Positions 43,502-52,188 of a stretch of 64,000 bases of DNA are shown here, in pieces. The translations under genes and the position numbers were made by a program. Source of the stretch: Streptomyces sp. NBC_00440 (GTDB taxonomy: Bacteria > Actinomycetota > Actinomycetes > Streptomycetales > Streptomycetaceae); NCBI RefSeq assembly GCF_036014215.1, contig NZ_CP107921.1, forward strand, positions 5,091,501 through 5,155,500, written 5' to 3'. Each line of letters starts with the position of its first letter. The stretch's first letter is position 1. The notes below the pieces were generated by a model. It saw only the letters and a list, made by a program, of their open reading frames with translations, was not told where the DNA came from and did no database searches.

Positions 43502-43716
43502 CCGACGTGCCCCGCAGCGCCGAACGGGGTGTACCGGACTGCCCCTTGTTCCTTGCGTTCCTCTCTCCGTAACCATGTCACCGGTCTGCGACAGCGTTGT
43601 CGTGGAACGACGACGCGGGTATCCCCTCGGTCCACAGCTCCCTCATAGTGATCAAGCAAGCACCGAGGAGCCGTAAACCGCTCCGGCTTCAACTACTGGA
43701 TACCAAGGGGTCTTTC
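43502..43716. other. Gap upstream of the DUF4232 lipoprotein
   Basis: 215 bp without a gene. An upstream in-frame extension of the lipoprotein frame is present but lacks a ribosome binding site. The promoter of the lipoprotein probably lies here. Confidence 0.5.
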
Positions 43717-44421
43717 ATGTCCGGCAACCGTCACAGGGCCATTCTTGCCTCCGCAGTGCTCGTCGGCGGGGCCATGCTGATGACGGCATGTCAGGACACC
43801 GACTCGGGCGCCGCGCAGGACTCTTCGTCCACCTCGCAGTCCGGCGATGCGGTCACCGGGTCCGACTCGGCGACGGACAGCGCTCAGGGCAGCGGGAAGG
43901 AATCCGCGGGGCAGGGCTCCGCAGGGAAGAGTTCCGGTACGCAGGGCACGGCCGCCGCCGGGTCCGGCTCCAGTGGGAACGGTTCCGCGGGGAACGGCAA
44001 GCTCGGCAGGTGTGCCACCGACCAGCTGAAGATCACGGCGATCGACAACACGATCTCCGGCGACCCCGATGGCACCGTCGCGGTGACGCTGAAGAACGTC
44101 GGCGGCCAGGAGTGCGTGATGTCCGGGTACGCGGGCGTCGACCTGAAGACCAACGCGGGGACCATTTCCGCGGAGCGCACTGGTCAGAAGCCCGACCCGG
44201 GCACCCTCAAGAGCGGGGAGTCGGTGTCCTTCGCGATCAGCTACCCCTTCAACAAGACGGGCGGCACCGGCGTCCGCATCACCGGGCTGCTGGTGACCCC
44301 GCCGAACGAGACGAAGACGGTCACCCTGAACTGGCCGGGCGCCCGCTCGCTGCCCGTCACGGACGGCTCCGGTGCCCCGGTAAAGGTCGGCCCGATCGGC
44401 AGCGCCGGCCAGGGCGGCTGA
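43717..44421 (+). CDS. DUF4232 lipoprotein
   Basis: 234 residues from ATG 43717 (AAGGGG upstream). The signal peptide ends with lipobox LMTAC. A low-complexity Gly/Ser/Ala linker (about residues 27-95) precedes the DUF4232 beta-sandwich (RCATDQLKITAIDNTISGDPDGTVAVTLKNVGGQECVMSGYAGVDL). Such proteins are abundant in Streptomyces envelopes, but their function is not known. It is monocistronic. Confidence 0.85.
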   Translation: MSGNRHRAILASAVLVGGAMLMTACQDTDSGAAQDSSSTSQSGDAVTGSDSATDSAQGSGKESAGQGSAGKSSGTQGTAAAGSGSSGNGSAGNGKLGRCATDQLKITAIDNTISGDPDGTVAVTLKNVGGQECVMSGYAGVDLKTNAGTISAERTGQKPDPGTLKSGESVSFAISYPFNKTGGTGVRITGLLVTPPNETKTVTLNWPGARSLPVTDGSGAPVKVGPIGSAGQGG

Positions 44422-44573
44422 CCCGCCCGCCCGGGAACGGGACTGCGGGACTGTTCCGCCCGGTTGGGGAACTTTTCCACCGGGTCGATCATCGAATCCT
44501 GTGATGCGAAAAACAGCAAGGGGCCTCGTTCGTGCCGCCCGTACATGACACAGAACAGACTCAGGTGAACTCC

Positions 44574-45224
44574 ATGCCTTCTTCCGCCACCCTCGACACC
44601 CCCAACACCTTCGAAGCCGCAGCGACCGCACAACCCGCAGAGACCGCCGAAACCATCGACGACATACGCCGTCGCTTCTTTCCCGTGCGGCTCCCGGGCG
44701 CGGGCAGCGGAGTCGGCCGGTGCGTCGACGAAGCGACGTTCCGGGAGGCGGTCGGCCAGATCTACGCGTCCGTCTTCCCCGACCGGGACGCCTACCCGTA
44801 CCGCCCCAAGTCGGAAGAGCTGGTTACCGAATACCGGTCGCTCCACCAGGAGCGGATCCTCATGGAGGACGGCGACGGAAAGGTGATGGGGTGGCTGAAG
44901 GGCCGGATGGCCGACCCCGACACCTTCTACCTGGGCACCAGCGGAATGCTGCCCGAATACCGCGCGCAGCGCGTCGCCGCCCTCTGTTACGTCAAGCTGC
45001 TGGAGTACCTGCAGGCCGTCGGATACGAGCGGGTGACGTCCGAGCACCACCCGAGCAACCGCACCGCGATGATCTTCCAGTTGAAGCACGGTTTCAGCAT
45101 CGAGGGCATGAGCCTGGACGAACGCTGGGGACCGATGGTCAAGATGGTGCGCTTCTTCGACGAGGACCGCCAGGCCGAGTTCGACCGGCGCTTCGGCTTC
45201 GAGCAGTACCCGAAGGTCGCCTGA
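44574..45224 (+). CDS. GNAT-family acyltransferase-like protein
   Basis: 216 residues from ATG 44574 (AGGTGA upstream; a GTG at 44532 is possible). Residues 60-200 resemble a GNAT fold: GKVMGWLKGRM, then FYLGTSGMLPEYRAQRVAALCYVKLLEYLQAVGYERVTSEHHPSNRTAMIFQLKHGFSIEGM, with the usual V-strand and the helix before coenzyme A. The Q/RxxGxG/A loop is atypical (YRAQRVAAL). It opens a three-gene group with a glycosyltransferase and an MFS exporter. The substrate is unknown. Confidence 0.7.
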   Translation: MPSSATLDTPNTFEAAATAQPAETAETIDDIRRRFFPVRLPGAGSGVGRCVDEATFREAVGQIYASVFPDRDAYPYRPKSEELVTEYRSLHQERILMEDGDGKVMGWLKGRMADPDTFYLGTSGMLPEYRAQRVAALCYVKLLEYLQAVGYERVTSEHHPSNRTAMIFQLKHGFSIEGMSLDERWGPMVKMVRFFDEDRQAEFDRRFGFEQYPKVA

Positions 45225-45320
45225 CCGCGCCCTTCGCCCACGCGCCGCGCCATCTGCCCACACAGCACGGCCGGCGCACGTCCGCCGTCAGGTCACCCCG
45301 CCACCAACTGCCTTGAAAGA

Positions 45321-45346
45321 GCGACGGCTCCGCATGGAGCCGCCGC
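45321..45346. terminator. Hairpin after the GNAT gene
   Basis: CGGCTCC (45325-45331) pairs with GGAGCCG (45336-45342) with loop GCAT; three more pairs extend the stem past one mismatch. Confidence 0.6.
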
Positions 45347-45427
45347 CCCTAGGCGTGTCCGGCATTGTCCGGCATCAGGGCATGGTCCACGCCCCGCCCC
45401 CCCCACTCAGCGACCCGATGAGGAAGC

Positions 45428-46435
45428 GTGCACATCACCTACCTGCTCGCCACCGGCAGCAACGCCATCTACGACGGAAAGTACAGCCGGCACGGGCGCT
45501 TCCACACCTACGGCCAGCACAGCTTCGTCCTCGACCTGATCCGGACCATGAGCAGAGCGGGCCACACCGTGCGGCTCGTCGTCGACACCCCCGCCAGCTT
45601 CGCCCTGACCTCGACGTTCCGCGGCATGGACGCCGTCACCGTGACGGAGGAGACGGATCCGTCGGGCAAGACCGATCTGATCCTGGTCGACGAGGTGCCG
45701 GACGAGATGCTGATGCAGTTCGACGAGCAGATACCGGCGTTCAGGATCGTCCACCACGCGGGTCGCCGCTCGTCCGACTACCTCGTCTCGCGCTGCGAGC
45801 GCTTCCTGTGCATGACGGAGAACGCGCTGTCACTGCAGCGCAGGTACCTCCCCCCGGACCGGGCGGTCCTCGCCCACCAGGGCGTCGACCTGGAACGTTT
45901 CCCCGCCGTCCTCGACAGGAGCGGCGCGCGGCGACCGCGGGTCCTGCTCTACTGCCGGCTGGACTCCGGGCGGGAGGCCCTCCTCGGCCGGATCATCGAG
46001 AACATCGACCGCGAGGAACTCCTCGTGTACGTGGCGGGCGACGGCCCCGGGTTCTGGGACATCAGCGACCGCTTCGGCAGCGAGATCATCCTCATCAACC
46101 ACGTGCCGTGCCAGTCGATCCCCAACCTCCTCGGGGAGATGGACGTGGTGATCTCGCTCGGGCGCGGCGCGATGGAGGCCATGGCGACGGGTATTCCGAC
46201 CCTCTGCGCGGGCCACCACTACGCCGGCCCCATCACGGCGGACAACATCGACTCCCTCCTGCGCTACAACCTCACCGGCGCCGACAGCGACCGCCACCCG
46301 TCCCTCGTCATGGCGGACATCCGCGAGGCACTGGAGAGCGACCGGCAGGCGGTGCGAACGCTGGCGGAGGAACGGCTGTCGGCCGACGCCTTCATGGAGG
46401 GCGTGTCCGACCTGTACGCACAGGTCGCCGGATGA
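45428..46435 (+). CDS. GT-B-fold glycosyltransferase-like protein
   Basis: 335 residues from GTG 45428. The N-terminal half (ITYLLATGSNAIYDGKYSRHGRFHTYGQHSFVLDLIRTMSRAGHTVRLVVD) and the C-terminal half (DVVISLGRGAMEAMATGIPTLCAGHHYAGPIT) form a GT4-like architecture with the donor-site E-x-M/A-x-G-x-P block. It overlaps the MFS exporter by 4 bp. The trio may make and export a glycosylated small molecule. The acceptor is unknown. Confidence 0.75.
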   Translation: MHITYLLATGSNAIYDGKYSRHGRFHTYGQHSFVLDLIRTMSRAGHTVRLVVDTPASFALTSTFRGMDAVTVTEETDPSGKTDLILVDEVPDEMLMQFDEQIPAFRIVHHAGRRSSDYLVSRCERFLCMTENALSLQRRYLPPDRAVLAHQGVDLERFPAVLDRSGARRPRVLLYCRLDSGREALLGRIIENIDREELLVYVAGDGPGFWDISDRFGSEIILINHVPCQSIPNLLGEMDVVISLGRGAMEAMATGIPTLCAGHHYAGPITADNIDSLLRYNLTGADSDRHPSLVMADIREALESDRQAVRTLAEERLSADAFMEGVSDLYAQVAG

Positions 46436-47796
46436 CGGACGGGACAACAGGCGGAACAGCGGGGGGAACGGACGACGCGGCCCCGGACGGGACGGTCGGA
46501 ACGTCGCCCGGGCTTCTCGCGTCCCGTAATCCACGGCTCTACTACGCCGGGTTGATCGTCTCCCAGATCGGCACCAACACACAGCTCGTGGCCCTGGGCT
46601 GGTTCACCTACCAACTCAGCCACAACGCCATCGTGCTCGGCGTCGTCACCGCGGCACCGATCTTCACGATGCTGCTGTTCAGCCAGGTGGGCGGGCTGGC
46701 CGCCGACCGCTTCCCGCCCCGCCGGGTGCTGCTGTGCACCCACTCCCTGCTCGCTCTGCTGGCCCTGCTGCTGGGCCTGTTGGCGTACAGCGGATCGCTC
46801 GCGGTGTGGCACCTCGTGGTCAGCGCGCTCTGTGTCGGCAGCATCAACGCGATCGGTCTGCCGACGGAGCAGGTCTTCGTCTCGGAAGTCGCGGGCGACG
46901 CCCTGCTCAGGCGGGCGGTCACGCTCAACAACGTCATCCTCAACCTGTCGTTGGTCGTCGGCTCCTCCCTGGCGGGCCCCCTCATGGGGGCGCTGGGCCT
47001 GGGCGGGGTGGTCCTGCTCAACGGGCTCTCCTACCTGACGATGCTCACAGCGCTCCTCCTCGTCCGCCCGGCGCAACTCCACGCCCGTCCCCCGCGGACG
47101 GGCGGGCGCCCCCGGGTGCGTGGCGCCTGGGGATATGTGCGGCACAGTCCCGGCCTCGTGCTCCTGCTGCTCGTCATCGGCACCGTCGGCCTCTTCGGCA
47201 CGAGTCTCCCCTCGCTGCTGCTCCTGCTGACGTCCAGCGAACTCACCGGGCAGGCCGGGGCGTACGGCATTCTGCTCGCCGTCATCTCCGTCGGCTCCCT
47301 CATCGGGGCCTGGCTGACCTGGCGGACCAAGATCGTGCTGGGCACGGTGCTGGTGGGCAGTCTCCTGCTCGGGATCCTCGAACTCGTCACCGCGGCCATG
47401 CCGTCCCTGCTGACCCTCGGCCTGGTGCTGCTGCCGGTCGGAATGGTCTCCCTCATCCTGCGGGCGGGCCTGCTCAGCCTGGCGCAGCTCCAGACGCTGC
47501 CGGAGTTCCGCGGCCGGGTGATGGCGATCTTCCAACTCGTCTACCGCGCGGGCTGGTTCCTGGGCACCCTGGCCGCGACCTGGGTGGCGCAGACCTGGGG
47601 GCCCCGTCCGGCGATCGCGTGGGGCGGGGCTGCGGTGACGCTGGCCGTCGCGGTGATCGTCGTGGTGATGACGGCGTTCCGTGCGATGTCGGTGTCGCTG
47701 GTCGCACGGCGCGTGCCGCGTGTCAGCATCGCCCTCGCACCGGAGCCCGAGGGCCGCCACCGGCGTCCGCCACGCCACCTGGCCGCGGAGGCCTGA
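46432..47796 (+). CDS. MFS exporter (EntS/MefA-like)
   Basis: 454 residues, twelve hydrophobic segments. The N-terminus NPRLYYAGLIVSQIGTNTQLVALGWFTYQLSHNAIVLGVVTAAPIFTMLLFSQVGGLAADRFPPRRVLL contains the MFS motif A (GGLAADRFPPRR). This branch exports macrolides or siderophores. The start overlaps the stop of the glycosyltransferase. Together they look like a small biosynthesis/resistance cassette. Confidence 0.87.
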   Translation: MTDGTTGGTAGGTDDAAPDGTVGTSPGLLASRNPRLYYAGLIVSQIGTNTQLVALGWFTYQLSHNAIVLGVVTAAPIFTMLLFSQVGGLAADRFPPRRVLLCTHSLLALLALLLGLLAYSGSLAVWHLVVSALCVGSINAIGLPTEQVFVSEVAGDALLRRAVTLNNVILNLSLVVGSSLAGPLMGALGLGGVVLLNGLSYLTMLTALLLVRPAQLHARPPRTGGRPRVRGAWGYVRHSPGLVLLLLVIGTVGLFGTSLPSLLLLLTSSELTGQAGAYGILLAVISVGSLIGAWLTWRTKIVLGTVLVGSLLLGILELVTAAMPSLLTLGLVLLPVGMVSLILRAGLLSLAQLQTLPEFRGRVMAIFQLVYRAGWFLGTLAATWVAQTWGPRPAIAWGGAAVTLAVAVIVVVMTAFRAMSVSLVARRVPRVSIALAPEPEGRHRRPPRHLAAEA

Positions 47797-47853
47797 GGGC
47801 GGCTCCCCGCGGCTTCCCCCCGGCCCACCCGGAGCCCGGAGCGGGGCCCGCCG

Positions 47854-48831
47854 CTACTCCTCCAGGCGCTTGGGCAGATCGAAGAGCGGGAACCAGCGCT
47901 CCGTGTCCAGGAACGAGGTGATCCCGGCGACCCGGCCGTCCGTGATCTCGATGACCATGAGCGCCCAGGGGTCGAACCCCTTGCCCGACTCGCTCGGGTG
48001 GTAATGGGCGAAGGCCGGGGTGCCGTTGGCCACCGTCGGGACGAGCCGCGAGCCGCGGCAGACCGAGCCGACGCCCAGCATCCAGCCGACGATGTCGTCG
48101 TGGCCGCGCAGCCACAGGTCGTACGGCGGCATGGAGAGCGTGGCGTCCTCATGGAGGAGAGCGGTCAGCGCCTCCATGTCGTACCCCTCGAAGGCCGCGA
48201 CATAGCGGGCGAGCAGCTTCTGCTGCTCCTCGTCCAGGGGATCTGCCGCGTCGGTCTCGGCCGGTGCGCACGCGGCGAGGGTCGAACGGGCCCGTTGCAG
48301 CGCGCTGTTGACCGATGCGACCGTGGTCTCCAGCAGCTCCGCGACCTCGCTCGCCTTCCAGGCGAGCACTTCGCGGAGGATCAGCACGGCCCGCTGCTTG
48401 GGCGGCAGATGCTGGAGCGCGGCGACAAAGGCGAGCCGGATCGTCTCCCGCTCGACCGCCTTCTCCGCCGGGTCCACCAGGGACGGCAGCACCCGGCCGT
48501 CCGGCACCGGCTCCAGCCAGGCCGCCTCGGGCTGCGCGTTGAGCGCGGCCTGCGCGACCGGGGTGGGCTCGTTCAGATCCATCGGGCGGGCCCGTTTGTT
48601 GCCCGCGTTCAGCATGTCCAGACAGACGTTGGTCGCGATCCGGTAGAGCCAGGAGCGCAGCGACGAACGGCCCTCGAACCGGTCGAAGCTCCGCCAGGCG
48701 CGGACCATCGTGTCCTGCACGGCGTCCTCCGCCTCGAAGGACGAACCGAGCATCCGGTAGCAGTAACCGGCGAGCTCCGTCCGGTGTCCCTCAAGACGCG
48801 CGTCGAGGTCTGTTGTCGCGAGGTCGCTCAT
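47854..48831 (-). CDS. ECF sigma factor with C-terminal SnoaL-like domain
   Basis: 325 residues from ATG 48831. Residues 12-80 are sigma region 2 (YCYRMLGSSFEAEDAVQDTMVRAWRSFDRFEG), and residues 135-185 region 4 (LQHLPPKQRAVLILREVLAWKASEVAELLETTVASVNSALQRA). From about 205 a SnoaL/NTF2-like domain follows (KLLARYVAAFEGYDMEALTALLHEDATLSMPP), as in SigG/ECF41-type factors, where it regulates activity in place of a classical anti-sigma factor. It lies back to back with the MFS gene at 48957, which is read on the same strand. Confidence 0.9.
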   Translation of the reverse strand: MSDLATTDLDARLEGHRTELAGYCYRMLGSSFEAEDAVQDTMVRAWRSFDRFEGRSSLRSWLYRIATNVCLDMLNAGNKRARPMDLNEPTPVAQAALNAQPEAAWLEPVPDGRVLPSLVDPAEKAVERETIRLAFVAALQHLPPKQRAVLILREVLAWKASEVAELLETTVASVNSALQRARSTLAACAPAETDAADPLDEEQQKLLARYVAAFEGYDMEALTALLHEDATLSMPPYDLWLRGHDDIVGWMLGVGSVCRGSRLVPTVANGTPAFAHYHPSESGKGFDPWALMVIEITDGRVAGITSFLDTERWFPLFDLPKRLEE

Positions 48832-48843
48832 AAGGGTGCCCCC

Positions 48844-48903
48844 TGCTTGTTTCCCGAGCCTGATTCCGAGCTTGATTCCGGGCTTGATTCCGGGCTCGGT
48901 CCC
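48844..48903. repeat. 12-bp repeats before the ECF sigma start codon
   Basis: About five units of GGGCTTGATTCC lie 12-72 bp upstream of the sigma ATG. On the minus strand they would encode Gly-Ile-Lys/Arg-Pro/Leu in frame with the sigma gene, but no start codon with a ribosome binding site lies before them. Copy changes would alter the leader length. Confidence 0.8.
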
Positions 48904-48956
48904 GATCGCACCAGCGATTCCGAAACTACAGGGGGCCACTGACAACGGCACACGGA

Positions 48957-50267
48957 TCAGCCGACGGGCCACCTTTTCGGGGAACCCGCCGCCGGGGAGA
49001 CACCCACCGGTGTCCGCCGTGCGGCCGCCCGCGCGCTGTGCGCCCCGTACAGCGTGATCGCCAGCACGCCGGCCAGCGCGAGCAGCCCCAGCGTCACGGT
49101 GCCCGCCCAGCCCCCGGCGTGGAAGGCGGCGGCTCCGAGCACACCGCCCGCGCTGCTGCCCAGGTAGTACGCCGCCTGGTACAGCGCCGACGCCTGGGCG
49201 CGGCCCGTCTTCGCCGTACGGCTCACCGACGAGGACGCGACGGCGTGCCCGGCGAAGAACCCGGCGGTGATCAGGACGAGGCCCAGGAGCACGGCGGCGA
49301 TCGAGTCGGACAGCGAGAGCAGCAGCCCCGCCGCGGCCGTCGACACCGCCAGATACAGCGCACCCCGGCGGCCCAGCCGGCCGACGAGCCGGCCGGCCGT
49401 CGCCGAGGAGACCGTACCGACGAGATAGACCAGGAAGACCGAGCCGACCAGCCCCTGCGGCAGGTTGAACGGGGCGCCCACCAGCCGGTAGCCGATCACC
49501 GTGTAGACGGCGCCGAAGACCGTCATGAACAGCGCGCCGATCGCGTACAGCCTGCGCAGCAGCGGGTCGCCGATGTGGGTGACGACGGTGCGGCCCAGGG
49601 CGCGCGGGTCGAGCGGGGCCGCGGTGAAGTTCCGGGCCCGGGGGAGCATCAGCCGGAAGACGACCGCGCAGACGACCGACATCAGCCCGAGCGCGCCGAG
49701 CGCCGCGCGCCAGCCCCAGGCCTGGGCGACCCAGCCGGCCAGGATGCGCCCGCTCATGCCGCCGATGGAGTTCCCGGCGACGAACAGCCCGATCGCGGCG
49801 ACCAGCGCCTTGGGCCGCACCTCCTCGGCGAGGAAAGCCATCGCCGATGCCGGGAGCCCGGCGATGGCGGCGCCCTGCACGGCGCGCAGCACGATCAGCG
49901 AGCTCACGTTCGGCGCGAAGGGCACCAGCAGGCCGATGGCCACGGCGACCGAGAGGGACGCCGTCATCATCGTCCGCCGCCCGAACCGCTCGGACAGCGC
50001 GCTCAGCGGCACCACGCACACGGCGAGCCCGCCGGTCGCCGCCGAGACCGTCCAGCTGGCCTGGGCCGCCGTGGCGCCGAGGCCGGAGCTGATCGCGGGC
50101 AGCAGTGCCTGGGTCGAGTAGAGGAGGGCGAAGGTCGCCATGCCCGCGGAGAAGAGCGCGAAACTCATGCGGCGGTAGCCGGGGCGGCCGGGGGTGAGCT
50201 GCTCGGGCAGGGACGGCGCGGCGGAGGCACTCACGGTGGTGAGTGCCCCGGTACTGGCAGGAGGCAT
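48957..50267 (-). CDS. MFS transporter (YnfM-like)
   Basis: 436 residues, twelve membrane segments. Motifs: STQALLPAISSGLGATAAQASWTVSAATGGLAVCVVPLSALSERFGRRTMM (loop 2-3 motif ALSERFGRR) and GMSGRILAGWVAQAWGWR in the middle. Members of this group export arabinose-like sugars or drugs. It is divergent from a LysR regulator with a symmetric site between them, the usual arrangement for an inducible exporter. Confidence 0.88.
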   Translation of the reverse strand: MPPASTGALTTVSASAAPSLPEQLTPGRPGYRRMSFALFSAGMATFALLYSTQALLPAISSGLGATAAQASWTVSAATGGLAVCVVPLSALSERFGRRTMMTASLSVAVAIGLLVPFAPNVSSLIVLRAVQGAAIAGLPASAMAFLAEEVRPKALVAAIGLFVAGNSIGGMSGRILAGWVAQAWGWRAALGALGLMSVVCAVVFRLMLPRARNFTAAPLDPRALGRTVVTHIGDPLLRRLYAIGALFMTVFGAVYTVIGYRLVGAPFNLPQGLVGSVFLVYLVGTVSSATAGRLVGRLGRRGALYLAVSTAAAGLLLSLSDSIAAVLLGLVLITAGFFAGHAVASSSVSRTAKTGRAQASALYQAAYYLGSSAGGVLGAAAFHAGGWAGTVTLGLLALAGVLAITLYGAHSARAAARRTPVGVSPAAGSPKRWPVG

Positions 50268-50288
50268 ACCCCGAACATAGGTCCGGGG

Positions 50289-50312
50289 TTCTCATGCGTC
50301 CAATGCATGGAC
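50289..50312. promoter_or_regulatory. Candidate LysR-type binding site
   Basis: GTCCAATGCATGGAC (50299-50313 region) is an imperfect dyad (TCCA-TGCAT-TGGA type) centred between the MFS and LysR start codons. Position and T-N-A symmetry fit a LysR operator. Confidence 0.5.
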
Positions 50313-50329
50313 TGGCCATAATCGTTCCC

Positions 50330-51283
50330 ATGGCGCATCAGCACAGCTCACAGCCGCGGCTGTCACCCAGTAGTTACGAAGAAGACATCCAGCTCCTGCT
50401 CGCGCCCCGGCTGGCGTACTTCGCGGCGGTCGCGCGTCACGAGCATGTCACCCGGGCCGCACACGAGTTGTCGGTCCCGCAGTCCACACTGTCGCGTGCC
50501 ATGGTCAGACTCGAAACGGACCTGGGCGTGGCGCTGTTCGCGCGCCGGGGCCGCTCCGTCTCGCTGACGCCCGCGGGCCGGACCTTCCTGTCGACCGTGG
50601 AGCGGGCGCTCACGGAGGTCGAGCGGGCCGCGGACTCCGTACGGGCGGACGCCGACCCCGCTTCCGGCCGGATCACCTTCGGCTTCCTGCACACCCTGGG
50701 CCCCGAGACCGTGCCCGGGCTGATCCGCGCCTTCCGGGCCGACCACCCGAGGGTGCGGTTCCAGCTCGTCCAGAACTACGGCGAGGCGATGATCAAACGG
50801 CTGCGCGCCGGGGAGCTCGACCTCTGTCTGACCTCCCCGGTGCCGGACGCGCCCGATCTGGTCGCCCGGCGTCTGGACGAGCAACGGCTGCGGCTCGTGG
50901 TGCCGGACGACCACCGGCTCGCCGGGCGCAGACGGGTCAGGCTCGCCGAGGCCGCCGACGAGGCCTTCGTGACGCTGGAGCCGGGGTTCGGGCTGCGCCG
51001 CATCACCGACGACCTGTGCGCCGAGGCCGGATTCACCCCGCGGATCGCCTTCGAGGGCGAGGAGGCGGAGACGCTGCGCGGGCTGGTCGCCGCAGGGCTC
51101 GGAGTGGCGCTGCTGCCACCGCCCGCGGTGGCCAGGCCGGGCGTGGTGGAGCTGGCGGTGACCGCGCCGCGGGCGGTGCGGGAGATCGGGGTGGCATGGC
51201 TGGACGGACATCCGGACACGGCCCCGGTGGCAGCGTTCAAGCAGTTCCTGCTGGCGCGGCGGGGGCGGCTGCTGCCGGAGTAG
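50330..51283 (+). CDS. LysR-family regulator
   Basis: 317 residues from ATG 50330. The helix-turn-helix is at about residues 20-80 (RLAYFAAVARHEHVTRAAHELSVPQSTLSRAMVRLETDLGVALFARRGRSVSLTPAGRTFL). The periplasmic-binding-like effector domain covers residues 105-310 (RITFGFLHTLGPETVPGLIRAF, GVALLPPPAV). It likely activates the divergent MFS exporter in response to its substrate. Confidence 0.9.
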   Translation: MAHQHSSQPRLSPSSYEEDIQLLLAPRLAYFAAVARHEHVTRAAHELSVPQSTLSRAMVRLETDLGVALFARRGRSVSLTPAGRTFLSTVERALTEVERAADSVRADADPASGRITFGFLHTLGPETVPGLIRAFRADHPRVRFQLVQNYGEAMIKRLRAGELDLCLTSPVPDAPDLVARRLDEQRLRLVVPDDHRLAGRRRVRLAEAADEAFVTLEPGFGLRRITDDLCAEAGFTPRIAFEGEEAETLRGLVAAGLGVALLPPPAVARPGVVELAVTAPRAVREIGVAWLDGHPDTAPVAAFKQFLLARRGRLLPE

Positions 51284-51323
51284 CACCGGGAACGCCCCGC
51301 CGCCCCCACCCCCCGACGCCCCG

Positions 51324-52085
51324 CTACTGGAGCGTCCGGCCGAACCCCGCGGCGAGCGGCATCCGCAGCCCCAGCGGCGGCGGCGCCGCGAACGCGTCCA
51401 CCACCGGCCGCGCGTACGCGTGCGAGAACAGCGCCCCCCGTACGAAGTCCGAAGCCAGCGCCACCACTTCGGACCGGTGCTGGCGCAGGGAGTGCCCGTC
51501 GGAGTGGACCTCGAAGCGGCAGGTGTCGCGGTTGGTCTTCTTGGCGCGTTCCGCGAGCCGGTAGGAGAGTTCGGGGTCGGAGCGGGCGTCCGTGGTGCCG
51601 TGCACGATGAGGACCTGCCGCCCCACCAGCTGCTTCACCGGTTCGGGCTCGGCGGCCACGTCGTCGTCGGGCAGCCACGGGGCGACGGCCAGGACCGAGG
51701 TGACCGCGTGGTGGCCCGCGGTGTGCAGCGCGGCGCGGCCGCCCATGCCGTGGCCCGCCAGGCAGACCGGGACGTCGCCGTACCGCCGCAGCGCCTCGTC
51801 CACCGCCCAGGACGCGTCCTCGGCGAGGTGTGCGTCCGTACCGTTCCAGCCGCGGAAGCGGTAGCGCACGACATGGGCCGCGAGCCCGTCGCCCCGGCCC
51901 GCGCGGGCCAGCCTGCGGGCCGGCGGGCGCAGGGACGCGTACGGCAGGGGGGAGGAGCGGCGCCGGGAGACCGGGTCGCCGTCGGGGAGCAGCAGGACCA
52001 CACCGCTGACCGCGGACTGTGTCCCGCCTGCCCCAACTGCCCGTCCCAGCCTGGCTTCCGGCGGGGCTGGTGCTTGCTGTGCCAT
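51324..52085 (-). CDS. Alpha/beta-hydrolase fold protein lacking the nucleophilic serine
   Basis: 253 residues. The fold is evident (VVLLLPDGDPVSRR, RFRGWNGTDAHLAEDASWAVDEALRRYG, VLIVHGTTDARSDPELSYRLAERA, and DGHSLRQH with the catalytic His). The nucleophile elbow reads CLAGHGMGGRAAL, so the expected Ser in G-x-S-x-G is Gly (codon GGC). The acid and His positions remain. It may be non-hydrolytic, or act with a shifted nucleophile. It is divergent from add, sharing the gap that holds the nucleoside palindrome. Confidence 0.8.
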   Translation of the reverse strand: MAQQAPAPPEARLGRAVGAGGTQSAVSGVVLLLPDGDPVSRRRSSPLPYASLRPPARRLARAGRGDGLAAHVVRYRFRGWNGTDAHLAEDASWAVDEALRRYGDVPVCLAGHGMGGRAALHTAGHHAVTSVLAVAPWLPDDDVAAEPEPVKQLVGRQVLIVHGTTDARSDPELSYRLAERAKKTNRDTCRFEVHSDGHSLRQHRSEVVALASDFVRGALFSHAYARPVVDAFAAPPPLGLRMPLAAGFGRTLQ

Positions 52086-52160
52086 AACGGAACAGTCTCA
52101 GAAGCGGAGGTGTACTCCACCCTTCCGAACGGTCACTGTTACATATCGACGGGGCACGAT

Positions 52161-52172
52161 CTACGCGCGTAG
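52161..52172. promoter_or_regulatory. CTACGCGCGTAG, perfect 12-bp palindrome before add
   Basis: A perfect palindrome 17 bp upstream of the add ATG. A candidate -10 TAAAGT (52177-52182) follows at once, which would make the add transcript nearly leaderless. It is the best copy of the site that also precedes the nucleoside-binding lipoprotein, ABC operon and deoA. Confidence 0.75.
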
Positions 52173-52188
52173 GGGCTAAAGTGCCCAG

